From positions 43,097 through 107,096 of the forward strand of contig JAJPEP010000048.1 of assembly GCA_021166845.1 (NCBI GenBank): 64,000 nt of DNA, read 5' to 3'. The notes below the pieces were generated by a model. That model saw only the letters and a list, made by a program, of their open reading frames with translations, was not told where the DNA came from and searched no databases. Origin of the DNA: Thiobacillus sp. (lineage in GTDB: Bacteria > Pseudomonadota > Gammaproteobacteria > Burkholderiales > Thiobacillaceae). This document shows positions 18,795-27,647 of the stretch, in pieces; position 1 is the stretch's first letter; every line of letters begins with the position of its first letter. A program made the position numbers and the translations under genes.

Positions 18795-19145
18795 TCAATC
18801 GTCCGATTTTAACCCAAGCGGCTTGTTGATCAGCGCGGCCTCGATCCGCCGTGCAAACACGCCCATTTCCCTGGCTGCCTGCTTGTCGCCACGCGCCTCG
18901 GCCACCGCGATGCCCTGCCGGTAGGCCGCCAATGCTTCGCTCCAGGCCTCGCTGTCGGCAAGCGCGCGGCCCAGCAGCTTCCAGGCGGCGGAATACTTCG
19001 GGTCGAACCCGACCGCTTGGCGCAGGTGCTCGGCCGCTTTGATTGCATCGCCCTGCTTGAGGTACTCGTTACCGAGCGAGAAGCGCAGCAATGCGTTGTC
19101 GCGACCGGCGGCCAGCATGGCTTCGAAATCGGCAATCGACGGCAT
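18795..19145 (-). CDS. TPR-repeat protein
   Basis: A 116-residue protein made largely of tetratricopeptide-like helical repeats (residues about 16-50, [20 protein letters not shown], and 53-86). It probably mediates protein contacts; no partner can be named. The ATG at 19145 is used; the open frame continues much further upstream but there overlaps trkH in another frame and is not coding. It follows trkH by 8 bases, so it is likely in the same operon. Confidence 0.8.
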   Translation of the reverse strand: MPSIADFEAMLAAGRDNALLRFSLGNEYLKQGDAIKAAEHLRQAVGFDPKYSAAWKLLGRALADSEAWSEALAAYRQGIAVAEARGDKQAAREMGVFARRIEAALINKPLGLKSDD

Positions 19146-19153
19146 AAACTTTC

Positions 19154-20611
19154 CTACTTTCTCCAGAACACCGGGGTCAGCACCACCAGCAGGGTGAAAA
19201 ACTCCAGCCGCCCGAGCAGCATGGCAAAGCTGCACACCCAGATCTGGAAGTCCGTCAGTACAGCATAGGTGCTGGCGGGGCCGACCTGTCCCAAGCCGGG
19301 GCCGGTGTTGTTGACCATGGCGACCACCGCGGTGAAGGCGGTAAAAACATCCAGCCCGGACGCGGAGAGGATGAACGACAGGATAACAATCGAGGCGACA
19401 TAGATGAACAAAAAAGCCAGCACCGCATAGATGATCTTGTTGGGCACCGATTGCCGACCGATCTTGGTGTGGATTTCCGCGTTGGGGTGGATCAGCTTGA
19501 TCAGTTCGCGGTAGACCTGTTTGTACAGCAGCACCGCTCGCAGCATCTTGATGCCGCCGCCGGTGGAGCCGGAACTGGCGATGAAGCTCGACAGGAACAG
19601 CATGAACAGCGGGGCGAAATAGGGCCACACGTTGAAGTCGGTGGTGGAAAACCCGAGCGTGGTGGCGACGGCGATGGTGTTGAACGCCGCATAGCGTAGC
19701 GCCTCGGGAAAATCGAGGTAAATCTCCTTGTACTGCAGATACACGGCCAGGCCGAGAATGCTGGCGCCGAGCACGCCAAAGGTCCAGCGGATTTCGGCGT
19801 CGAAGCGATAAGCCAGCAGATTGCGCATGCGGAACGCCATGAAGTGCGTGGAAAAGCTGATGCCGGCGATCAGCGCGAACACCATGACGACGACTTCCAG
19901 GGTGACGGAATCGAAATAGGCCATGCTGGCGTCGTGCGAGGACATGCCGCCCAGGCTCATAACGCTGAAGGCGTGAACGACGGCATCCACCCAGCTCATG
20001 CCGCCGATCCACAGCGCCAGGATGCAGAATGCCGTGAAGATGACGTACACCAGCCACAGCCCCTTGGCGGTTTCCGCCATGCGCGGGGTGAGCTTGCTGT
20101 CCTTCATCGGCGTCGGCGTTTCGGCCTTGAACAGCTGCCGGCCGCCGACCCCCAGCATCGGCAGCACCGCCACCACCAGCACGATCACGCCCATGCCGCC
20201 GATCCAGTGCATCTGGGTGCGCCAGATGTTGATCGACGGCGGCAGGCTGTCGAGCCCGGACAGCACGGTGGCGCCGGTGGCGGTCAGGCCCGAGACGGCC
20301 TCGAAATAGGCGTCGGTGAAACTGAGGCCGGGCATATACGACAGCAGCGGGATGGTGGAAAACAGCGGCAGGATGGTCCAGATCAGCACCACCAGCAGGA
20401 AGCCGTCGCGGGTATGCAGTTCGCGCTGGCCCCTGCGGGAAAATATCCACAGCGCCACCCCGGACAGGAAGGTGACGACGATCGCCTCGTCGTAGGCCCG
20501 GTGCGCGCCATCTTCCAGCCCCAGCGAAATGGCCAGCGGCAGCAGGAATGCTGCCGGAAACAGCATCAGCACTTTCGACAGGATGTGGACGACAGGCAAT
20601 ATTTGCGACAT
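19154..20611 (-). CDS. trkH: Trk-type potassium uptake transmembrane protein (second copy)
   Basis: A 485-residue polytopic membrane protein of the TrkH/KtrB family. It has the repeated pore-like segments expected of the family, for example VSGLTATGATVLSGLDSLPP and SSGSTGGGIKMLRAVLLYK, where selectivity glycines sit. It imports K+ under control of the TrkA gating ring. It is the downstream of two tandem trkH genes of identical predicted length; the two share many blocks and probably arose by duplication. The spacing to the first copy is 116 bases with a GC-rich palindrome. Confidence 0.95.
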   Translation of the reverse strand: MSQILPVVHILSKVLMLFPAAFLLPLAISLGLEDGAHRAYDEAIVVTFLSGVALWIFSRRGQRELHTRDGFLLVVLIWTILPLFSTIPLLSYMPGLSFTDAYFEAVSGLTATGATVLSGLDSLPPSINIWRTQMHWIGGMGVIVLVVAVLPMLGVGGRQLFKAETPTPMKDSKLTPRMAETAKGLWLVYVIFTAFCILALWIGGMSWVDAVVHAFSVMSLGGMSSHDASMAYFDSVTLEVVVMVFALIAGISFSTHFMAFRMRNLLAYRFDAEIRWTFGVLGASILGLAVYLQYKEIYLDFPEALRYAAFNTIAVATTLGFSTTDFNVWPYFAPLFMLFLSSFIASSGSTGGGIKMLRAVLLYKQVYRELIKLIHPNAEIHTKIGRQSVPNKIIYAVLAFLFIYVASIVILSFILSASGLDVFTAFTAVVAMVNNTGPGLGQVGPASTYAVLTDFQIWVCSFAMLLGRLEFFTLLVVLTPVFWRK

Positions 20612-20727
20612 GAGTCGATTGGTGCGTGGCGTTTACCCCCTTCCGCTTGCGGGGGGGCTGGATGGAAGAGCGCAGTCTCGTTGCGGCAGACCGGCTTCGG
20701 TTAGCGCGATGGTACCAGCGCCCGCCC

Positions 20728-22185
20728 TCAGCCACGCCAGAAGGCGCGGGTGAACAACACAAATACGGTGATCAGTTCGAGCCGCCCGAGCAGCATGGTG
20801 AATGCCAGAGCCCAGGTCTGGAAGTCGTTGAGGCCGGCGTAATTCGTTCCCGGGCCAACCTCGTTGAGTCCGGGGCCGGCGTTGTTGATGCAGGCAATGA
20901 CGGCAGAAAACGCGCTGACGAAATCGAGCCCGCTGGCCAGCAGCACCAGCGTCATCGTCACGATGGTGGCAATGTACATCATGACGAAGGCCTGGATCGC
21001 AAACACGATCTGGTTGGGCACGGCATGGCCGCCGATCTTGACCGGCAAAAGGGCGGCGGGATGCAGCTGGTGTTCGAGTTCGCGTACGCCCTGGCGGAGC
21101 ATCAGCACCGTGCGGAGCATTTTCAGGCCGCCGCCGGTAGAACCGGAACTCGCGGTAACGCAGCTCAAGAGCAGCATCCACATCGGCGCGAAAATCGGCC
21201 AGCTGTTGAAATCGGTGCTGGCAAAGCCGCAATCGGTGGCGATCGACACCAGGTTGAAGCTGACATGGCGCAGGGCCGTGAGGAATTCAGGATAGCCCCC
21301 CGCCTGCCAGACATAGAGGCTGAGGCCGAGGCAGCTCGCCACTACCAGGCCGAGCACGCCGACGACTTCAGGATCATGCCGGTAGGCCGCCAGGCTGCGC
21401 TGGCGGAAGGCCAGAAAATGCGTGACGAAATTGAGCGCCGCCAGCAGCATGAAAACGATCAGCACCGCCTCGATCAGCGGTGAATCGAAATAGCCGATGC
21501 TGGCGTCGTGGGTGGAAAAGCCGCCCAGGCTCATCGTAGCGAAGGCGTGGCAGATCGCGTCGAACCAGCTCATGCCGGCCAGTTTCAGCGCCACCGCGCA
21601 GAACGCGGTGAGCGCCGCATACATCGCCCACAACAGCTTGGCGGTGTCGGCAATGCGCGGGGTGAGCTTGCTGTCCTTGATCGGCCCCGGCAGCTCGGCT
21701 TTCAGCAATTGCCGGCCGCCGACCCCCAGCAGCGGCAGAATCGCCACCGCCAGTACGATGATGCCCATGCCGCCCAGCCAGTTCAGCAGATGCCGCCACA
21801 GGTTGAGCGAGGGCGGCAGCGTGTCGAGCCCGCTCATCACGGTGGCGCCGGTGGTGGTGAGCGCCGAGATGGTCTCGAAATAGGCGTCGGTGAAGCCCAT
21901 CTCCGGCGCATGGATCATGAAGGGCAGGGTGGCGAAGGCCGGCAGGCCGGTCCACACCAGCAGCACCAGCAGGAAGCCGTCGCGCACCTTGAGTTCGCGC
22001 CGCCAGCGCCGTCCGACCAGCCACAGCGCCAGGCCGGCGGCCAGCGTCACGGCGAAGGACTCGTCGAACGCATGCTGCGCCGCGTCGTGCGCAACGAGCG
22101 ACGTCAGCAGCGGCGCCAGCATGGTGAAGGAAAAAATCAGGATCACCGGGCCGAGCACGTGCAGGAGGGACGCGAGACGGTGCAT
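20728..22185 (-). CDS. trkH: Trk-type potassium uptake transmembrane protein (first copy)
   Basis: A 485-residue TrkH-family channel subunit with matching pore landmarks (ISALTTTGATVMSGLDTLPP and SSGSTGGGLKMLRTVLMLR). It follows trkA by 6 bases on the minus strand, so trkA and this trkH are tightly linked. A second trkH follows. The two copies differ in many hydrophobic positions, consistent with an old rather than recent duplication. Different K+ affinity or cation preference is possible but not visible. Confidence 0.95.
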   Translation of the reverse strand: MHRLASLLHVLGPVILIFSFTMLAPLLTSLVAHDAAQHAFDESFAVTLAAGLALWLVGRRWRRELKVRDGFLLVLLVWTGLPAFATLPFMIHAPEMGFTDAYFETISALTTTGATVMSGLDTLPPSLNLWRHLLNWLGGMGIIVLAVAILPLLGVGGRQLLKAELPGPIKDSKLTPRIADTAKLLWAMYAALTAFCAVALKLAGMSWFDAICHAFATMSLGGFSTHDASIGYFDSPLIEAVLIVFMLLAALNFVTHFLAFRQRSLAAYRHDPEVVGVLGLVVASCLGLSLYVWQAGGYPEFLTALRHVSFNLVSIATDCGFASTDFNSWPIFAPMWMLLLSCVTASSGSTGGGLKMLRTVLMLRQGVRELEHQLHPAALLPVKIGGHAVPNQIVFAIQAFVMMYIATIVTMTLVLLASGLDFVSAFSAVIACINNAGPGLNEVGPGTNYAGLNDFQTWALAFTMLLGRLELITVFVLFTRAFWRG

Positions 22186-22191
22186 GGAAAC

Positions 22192-23565
22192 TCAGAAGAA
22201 TCCGAAACCGACCTGGAACAGCTTTTCGACCTTGGGAATGATGCGCTTGTTGAGCGCGAAGACGATGAGATGATCCTCCGCCTCGATCAGGGTGTCGTGG
22301 TGCGCGATGATGACTTTTTCGCCGCGGATGATGGCGGCGATCGCCGAGCCCTCCGGCAAGGCCACGTCGCCGATGCGCCGTCCCACCACCTTGGAGGTCT
22401 TCAAGTCGCCATGAACGACGATTTCAAGCGCTTCGGCCGCGCCGCGCCGCAGCGAATGCACCGTCGCCATGTCGCCACGGCGGATCTTCGACAGCAGCGG
22501 GCCGACCGTCGCCTGCGCCGGCGAAATGGCGATGTCGATCTCGCCGCCCTGCACCAGATTGACGTAGGCCGAACGGTTGATCAGGGCAATCACCCGCTTC
22601 GCGCCCATGCGCTTGGCCAGCAGCGCCGACATGATGTTGTCCTCATCGTCGTTGGTGAGCGCGCAGAACACGTCCATCGACTCGATGTTTTCCTGCTCCA
22701 GCAGATCCTCGTCGGTAGCGTCGCCGCACAGCACCAGCGTCCGATGCAGCTTTTCGGCCAACAGCGTGCAGGTGGCCTTGTTGTGGTCGACCAGCTTGAC
22801 CTCGTAATCGCGCTCCAGGCTCGCCGCCAGGCGCCGCCCGATGTTGCCGCCGCCGGCAATCATGACCCGCTTGACCGGGCGCTCCATGCGCCGCAGCTCG
22901 CGCATGACGGCGGAAATGTCCTGCTTGCGGGCGATGAAAAAAACCTCGTCTCCCGGCTCGATGACGGTGATGCCCTGCGGCACGATGCCATGATTGCGCC
23001 GGTAGATCGCCGCCACCCGGGCGTCGATATCCGGCATGTGGCGACGCAGGTCCTGCAGTTCGTGGCCGACCAGCGGCCCGCCGTGATAGGCGCGCACCGC
23101 CACCAGCCGCACACGGCCGCCGGCGAAATCCAGCACCTGCAGCGCTTCCGGGTGCTCGATCAGGCGGCGCAGGGTTTCAGTGACCTCCTGCTCGGGACTG
23201 ATGATGTGGTCAACGCCGAAATGCTCGGCAAGAAAGCCGCCTTCGGTTTCCAGGAAATCGGCCGAACGGATCCGCGCGATGCGCGTTGGCACATTGAACA
23301 GGGTCGACGCGATACGGCACGCCACCAGATTGGTCTCGTCGCTCTGGGTGACCGCCACCAGCATGTCGGCGTCTTCCGCCCCGGCCATTTTCAGGATCGA
23401 GGGATGGGCGGCATGGCCGCGCACGGTGCGCAGATCGAAGCGATCCTGCAACAGCGCCAGCCGCTCGAGATCGAGGTCGACCACGGTGATGTCGTTGTTT
23501 TCGGCAACCAGGCTTGCGGCCAGGTTGGCGCCGACCTGGCCGGCGCCGAGAATGATGATTTTCAT
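22192..23565 (-). CDS. trkA: Trk system potassium uptake regulatory protein
   Basis: A 457-residue cytoplasmic protein with two RCK (KTN-TrkA-C) units. Each has a Rossmann NAD-binding loop: GAGQVGANLAASL near residue 8 and GGGNIGRRLAASL near 237. It forms the gating ring beneath TrkH and senses NAD(H)/ATP. The length is standard. It opens a trkA-trkH-trkH-TPR-yggX run and lies just downstream of ntrYX, a common betaproteobacterial order. Confidence 0.97.
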   Translation of the reverse strand: MKIIILGAGQVGANLAASLVAENNDITVVDLDLERLALLQDRFDLRTVRGHAAHPSILKMAGAEDADMLVAVTQSDETNLVACRIASTLFNVPTRIARIRSADFLETEGGFLAEHFGVDHIISPEQEVTETLRRLIEHPEALQVLDFAGGRVRLVAVRAYHGGPLVGHELQDLRRHMPDIDARVAAIYRRNHGIVPQGITVIEPGDEVFFIARKQDISAVMRELRRMERPVKRVMIAGGGNIGRRLAASLERDYEVKLVDHNKATCTLLAEKLHRTLVLCGDATDEDLLEQENIESMDVFCALTNDDEDNIMSALLAKRMGAKRVIALINRSAYVNLVQGGEIDIAISPAQATVGPLLSKIRRGDMATVHSLRRGAAEALEIVVHGDLKTSKVVGRRIGDVALPEGSAIAAIIRGEKVIIAHHDTLIEAEDHLIVFALNKRIIPKVEKLFQVGFGFF

Positions 23566-23658
23566 TATGGGGTAAGGGATGAAGGGTGAGGGGCGAGGCG
23601 AAAAACCGTGGCCTTGCCTCTTGCCGGGAGCCGTTCACCCGTCATGCCTGACGCCATG

Positions 23659-24933
23659 TCACAGGTCCTCGTCGAGGCGCCGTCCATGGCGGATATTCAG
23701 CTGTTTGAGCTTGCGGTAGAGGTGGGTGCGTTCCAGCCCCGACTTGTCGGCGACCCGCGTCATGCTGCCGCCTTCCTGCTGGATCAGGTGCTCGAAATAG
23801 GTGCGCTCGAAAGCGTCGCGCGCCTCGCGCAGCGGAATGTCGAGCGGGATGCCGTGGGCCACCGCGGGGGTCGACTGCTTCATCGGAGCCAGCACGCGGT
23901 TGACGTCGGCGGCGTCGATTTCGCTCGCCAGCGCGGTGACCGCCAGCGTGCGTACCACGTTGTGGAGCTGCGGCAGGTTGCCCGGCCAGTCGAAGTTGCG
24001 CAGCTGATTCAAGGCCGGCGTGGTCAGCCGCCGCACTGGGCAAACGCCTTCCTCCACCAGCTGCGCCAGCATGAAGTTGGCGATCTCGGGCACGTCCTCG
24101 CGATGCTCGCGCAGCGACGGCACCTGGATGGCCAGGCTGGACAGGCGGTAATACAGGCGATTGTCGAACTCGCCCGCCGCAACCATGATGTCGAGGCTGC
24201 GCCTGGCCGCGCACACCAGGCGCGCGCCGCTGCCCTCGATGCGGTCGAGCAGCAGCCCCAGGCCTTTCTGCTCCAGACGCGCCAGCTCGCACACTTCGGG
24301 CAGATAGAGCGTGCCGTTGCCGAGCGCCTCGACAAAGCCAAGCGGATCGGACACCAAGCGCGCGCGATCCTTGATCTCGACCCACGGACTGGCGGGCTGG
24401 TGCAGGAAACGGGCGCAGACTTCAAAGCCGCTGCCGGTCTCGCCCTGCAGCAGGACGGGCGCGGTATTGCCGGCAATCTGGGTGAGGCGTTTTTTCAGTT
24501 CGAGGATCAGCGGGCTGCGGCCGAGCGCCGACAGATCCATGCCGGGCGAGCGGCGGGGCAGGGCGGCGCCGCGCTTGATCGCCTTGCTGACGGTGTCGAT
24601 CAGTTTGGCCAGCGAAACCGGCTTTTCCAAAAAGTCGGCGGCGCCGAGCCGGGTGGCTTCGACCGCGGTATCGATGGTGCCGTGGCCGGACATCATCACC
24701 ACCGGCATGGTGAGCAGGCCGCCGGCCGCCCATTCCTTCAGCAGTGTCACGCCATCGGTGTCGGGCATCCAGATATCGAGCAGAACCAGATCCGGACGCC
24801 GCAGGGCGCGGAAGGCACGCGCCGCTTCAGCGTTTTCCGCCAGATGCACGTCGTAGCCCTCGTCGGTGAGGATTTCCGACAACAACTCACGAATGCCCAC
24901 TTCGTCATCGACAACGAGAATATGTCCGCTCAC
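23659..24933 (-). CDS. NtrX-like response regulator with a degenerate sigma54 AAA+ domain
   Basis: The 424-residue product has an intact receiver domain (Asp9/Asp10, phospho-Asp53 in LLDIWMP, Lys104) and a C-terminal Fis-type helix-turn-helix (about 390-413). The central AAA+ domain is broken. The Walker A site reads GETGSGFE (164-171), lacking the catalytic lysine. The Walker B site reads GTLYLPEV (207-214) with Pro where Asp belongs. The stretch that should hold GAFTGA is deleted. It cannot hydrolyse ATP or remodel sigma54 holoenzyme in the usual way and is probably a sigma70-type regulator or repressor. It is coupled to ntrY by an ATGA overlap. Confidence 0.9.
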   Translation of the reverse strand: MSGHILVVDDEVGIRELLSEILTDEGYDVHLAENAEAARAFRALRRPDLVLLDIWMPDTDGVTLLKEWAAGGLLTMPVVMMSGHGTIDTAVEATRLGAADFLEKPVSLAKLIDTVSKAIKRGAALPRRSPGMDLSALGRSPLILELKKRLTQIAGNTAPVLLQGETGSGFEVCARFLHQPASPWVEIKDRARLVSDPLGFVEALGNGTLYLPEVCELARLEQKGLGLLLDRIEGSGARLVCAARRSLDIMVAAGEFDNRLYYRLSSLAIQVPSLREHREDVPEIANFMLAQLVEEGVCPVRRLTTPALNQLRNFDWPGNLPQLHNVVRTLAVTALASEIDAADVNRVLAPMKQSTPAVAHGIPLDIPLREARDAFERTYFEHLIQQEGGSMTRVADKSGLERTHLYRKLKQLNIRHGRRLDEDL

Positions 24934-27062
24934 GCTTGCTCCCCGGCCGCATCGGAAACAGGCAGTGCGATGCGGATGGCGGCACCGCCCGATTTGAGAT
25001 TTTCAATCTGAATTTTGCCATGATGCTCTTCGACGATCTTTTTGACGATGGCCAGGCCCAGGCCCGTTCCCTTGGCCTTGGTGGTTGCATAGGGCTCGAA
25101 CAGCCGCGTCATCAGGTGCTCCGGAAACCCGGCTCCATTGTCCGTTACGGTCAGATAAACAGCTTCGTTATCAAGGTGCGTGCCGACCTCGACCCTCGGC
25201 GCGGGATGGCCGGTCAGCGCATCCTGCGCATTTTGCAACAGATTATGAATCACCTGCCGCAATAATGTGGAGTCGCCCGCGATGCGCGGCAGGCCGGCAT
25301 CGAGATGCAGCTGCAGCCCGAGCGTCCTGGCGTCGTACAGCGCCAGCACTTCGCGCACCAGCGCATTCAGATCGGTCGCCTCGAGCCGGGCGCGCGGCAT
25401 CCGCGCATAGTTGGCGAAAGCGTCGACCATGCTTTTCATCGCAGCGACCTGGTTGACGATGGTTTGCGTGGCGCGCGCCAGGAATTCGGCGTCCGCCGCT
25501 TCCAGCCGTCCGTCCAGCTTCTTCGCGAGACGCTCAGCCGACAACTGGATCGGGGTGAGCGGATTCTTGATCTCGTGCGCCAACCGGCGCGCCACCTCGC
25601 TCCAGGCGGCATTGCGCTCGGCGTCGATCAGCTTGGTGACGTCATCGAAGACCAGCACGTAGCCGCACTCGACTCCGGGCGGCAGGCGGGTGCCGCGCAG
25701 CAGCAGCGACTGGTTACCGCCGTGACCCGCATAGTCGATCTGTTCCTGCCATTCGCCTTCGTGCTCAGCAAAACGCGCCGCAACCGTGGCCCCGAACGCG
25801 TGCAATGCCTCGCCCGGCTGGCCCAGTTCGACAAGAGGGTGGGCGTCGAACGCGGCATCCGCCACCCCGAGAATCTGCGCGGCAGCACTGTTCACGGTGC
25901 GTACCCGCAGCGCTTCGTCGAGCACCACCACGCCGGACGACAGGTTGGCCAGCACGCGCTCCAGAAAGGCCTTGGCCTGCTCGGTCTGCTGATGGTTCCG
26001 CGCAACCTGTTCGCGCGCCTCGGACAGCTGGCGCGTCATGCGGTTGAACGACTGGATCAGCACGCCCAGCTCGTCGCGACTCTTCACCGACGGCATCTGC
26101 GAGAAATCGCCCTTGGCCACGGCGCGGGTGCCGCGCGCCAGCGAGCGCAGCGGCGCGCCAAGGCGCTCCGACAGCAGGTAGGCGATGACGAGCGTCATTA
26201 GCAGCGCCAGCATCAGGGTCAGCGTCAGCGCCACGCCGTAGATGCGCTTCAATCCCAGCCGCGACACTGCGATCTGCTGGTATTCCTGGTACGCCAGCTG
26301 AACCGCCTGCGCGTCGCGCGCCAGGCCGGCGGGCACCGGCTGCACCAGTTGCAGCACGCGCGTTTCGCCGGCCAGCGCGCTGGTATACACCGGCACGATG
26401 ACACGCATGATGAGCCCGCGCTCGGCCACTTCCTCGATCCGGCTGTAGGGCTGCTGCTGGCGCACCTGCCACAGCACGCTGCGCTCGGGCAGCACCGGCA
26501 GCAGGGTGCCGCGCTCGCCGCTGAGGTGGGCAATGACGCCGCCGCGCTCGTCGAACAGGGTCAGCTCCTGCACCGCGCTCTGCTCGCGCAGGATCGACAG
26601 GCTGGTAATGGTCGAGCCGATACCCTCGTCCGACAGGGTCAGCGCCATGCGCTGGGCTTTTTTGTCGAGCTCGCGCAGCAGGTCGTCGAGCGCGGCGTGG
26701 CCGAGGTTGACTCCGGAGGTCAGCGCGTTGTCGACCCGCACGTCGAACCAGGTCTCGATCGAACGGTTGAGAAAGAACACCGAGGCGCCATACACCACCA
26801 GGCCGGGCAGCATGGCGACGACGCCGAACATCAGCAGCAATTTCAAGGTGAGCTTGGCGCCGAACACCCCGCGGCGGATGCGTTTTTGCAGCCACCACAG
26901 GCGCCAGCCCAGCAGCACCAGCAGCGCCACGCCGAGCACGCTGCCACCGATGAACAGGGTGGGCAGGGTGTCCGAAAGGGGGCTGCTGCCGCTGCTGGCA
27001 TCGAACAGCAGGAACAGCAGCACGATGCCCATGATCAGGGCGGCGACGATCAGACTTCGCAT
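24930..27062 (-). CDS. ntrY: NtrY-like membrane sensor histidine kinase
   Basis: A 710-residue kinase. Several N-terminal membrane segments lie within about residues 1-120, followed by a periplasmic loop, another membrane segment near 285, a HAMP linker, a PAS domain (VLDEALRVRTVNSAA), a HisKA domain with the phospho-histidine in ARRLAHEIKNPLTPIQLS, and a full HATPase (NLLQNAQDAL, DNGAGFP, GTGLGLAIVKK). It phosphorylates the NtrX-like partner encoded immediately downstream. The family senses nitrogen or redox state; the signal here is unknown. Its start overlaps the DUF4390 stop. Confidence 0.93.
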   Translation of the reverse strand: MRSLIVAALIMGIVLLFLLFDASSGSSPLSDTLPTLFIGGSVLGVALLVLLGWRLWWLQKRIRRGVFGAKLTLKLLLMFGVVAMLPGLVVYGASVFFLNRSIETWFDVRVDNALTSGVNLGHAALDDLLRELDKKAQRMALTLSDEGIGSTITSLSILREQSAVQELTLFDERGGVIAHLSGERGTLLPVLPERSVLWQVRQQQPYSRIEEVAERGLIMRVIVPVYTSALAGETRVLQLVQPVPAGLARDAQAVQLAYQEYQQIAVSRLGLKRIYGVALTLTLMLALLMTLVIAYLLSERLGAPLRSLARGTRAVAKGDFSQMPSVKSRDELGVLIQSFNRMTRQLSEAREQVARNHQQTEQAKAFLERVLANLSSGVVVLDEALRVRTVNSAAAQILGVADAAFDAHPLVELGQPGEALHAFGATVAARFAEHEGEWQEQIDYAGHGGNQSLLLRGTRLPPGVECGYVLVFDDVTKLIDAERNAAWSEVARRLAHEIKNPLTPIQLSAERLAKKLDGRLEAADAEFLARATQTIVNQVAAMKSMVDAFANYARMPRARLEATDLNALVREVLALYDARTLGLQLHLDAGLPRIAGDSTLLRQVIHNLLQNAQDALTGHPAPRVEVGTHLDNEAVYLTVTDNGAGFPEHLMTRLFEPYATTKAKGTGLGLAIVKKIVEEHHGKIQIENLKSGGAAIRIALPVSDAAGEQA

Positions 27063-27640
27063 CAGGGCAAAGGAGGTGGGGCAGGTAAAGCGGGCGCCTC
27101 AAACGACCAGCCGTACCATGGGGTGGAGAATTCCCATTTGTCGCTGGTGACCGCGCCGATGGACAGCGGCTTGGGCAATTGCGCGGTGTCGAGACGCAGG
27201 CGCAGGCGGGCGTCGTAGCGCTGTCCGGTTTTAAGCGCGCCGCGCTCCAGCACCAGCCAGCCTTCCACCCGCCCCAGCAAGGCCAGCGCCTCGTCCAGCG
27301 TGGCGGCGGTCTGCGTGGTGTAGCCGGTTTCAACGACATACCGGCGCAGCAGCAGATGGTAATAAATCCGCATCTTGCGAACCGGCTCGGCGATGCTTTC
27401 GTCAAACCACCAGTTGCGCGGCCGGGTCAGTTCCAGGTTCAGCTGGAAGTGCAGATTGATGCCGCGGGTCAGCGCGTCTTCCAGGGTAGGGTTGAGCGCG
27501 ATATCGATGTCCGCATCCAGCGCGTAGCCCTGCGGCGAGGCCTGGATAACCGCCTGTCTGACCGCGCTCCTGTCGCTGGCCAGCGCGCTGCCCGCCACGC
27601 CGAGCCAGCAGCCCAGCCACAGCGCCGCCAGCCAGCGCAA
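27062..27640 (-). CDS. DUF4390 family exported protein
   Basis: A roughly 192-residue protein with a signal peptide (from the TTG at 27640: RWLAALWLGCWLGVAGSALA, cleavage about residue 21) and a beta-rich DUF4390 body. The gene habitually sits between rsmB and ntrY in betaproteobacteria, as here; its function is unknown. The start is uncertain: the frame is open to 27835, and ATGs at 27685/27682 would overlap rsmB and lengthen the signal sequence. The TTG is favoured because it gives a textbook signal peptide and begins just after the rsmB stop. Confidence 0.75.
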   Translation of the reverse strand: MRWLAALWLGCWLGVAGSALASDRSAVRQAVIQASPQGYALDADIDIALNPTLEDALTRGINLHFQLNLELTRPRNWWFDESIAEPVRKMRIYYHLLLRRYVVETGYTTQTAATLDEALALLGRVEGWLVLERGALKTGQRYDARLRLRLDTAQLPKPLSIGAVTSDKWEFSTPWYGWSFEAPALPAPPPLP

Positions 27641-27647
27641 AGCCGGC

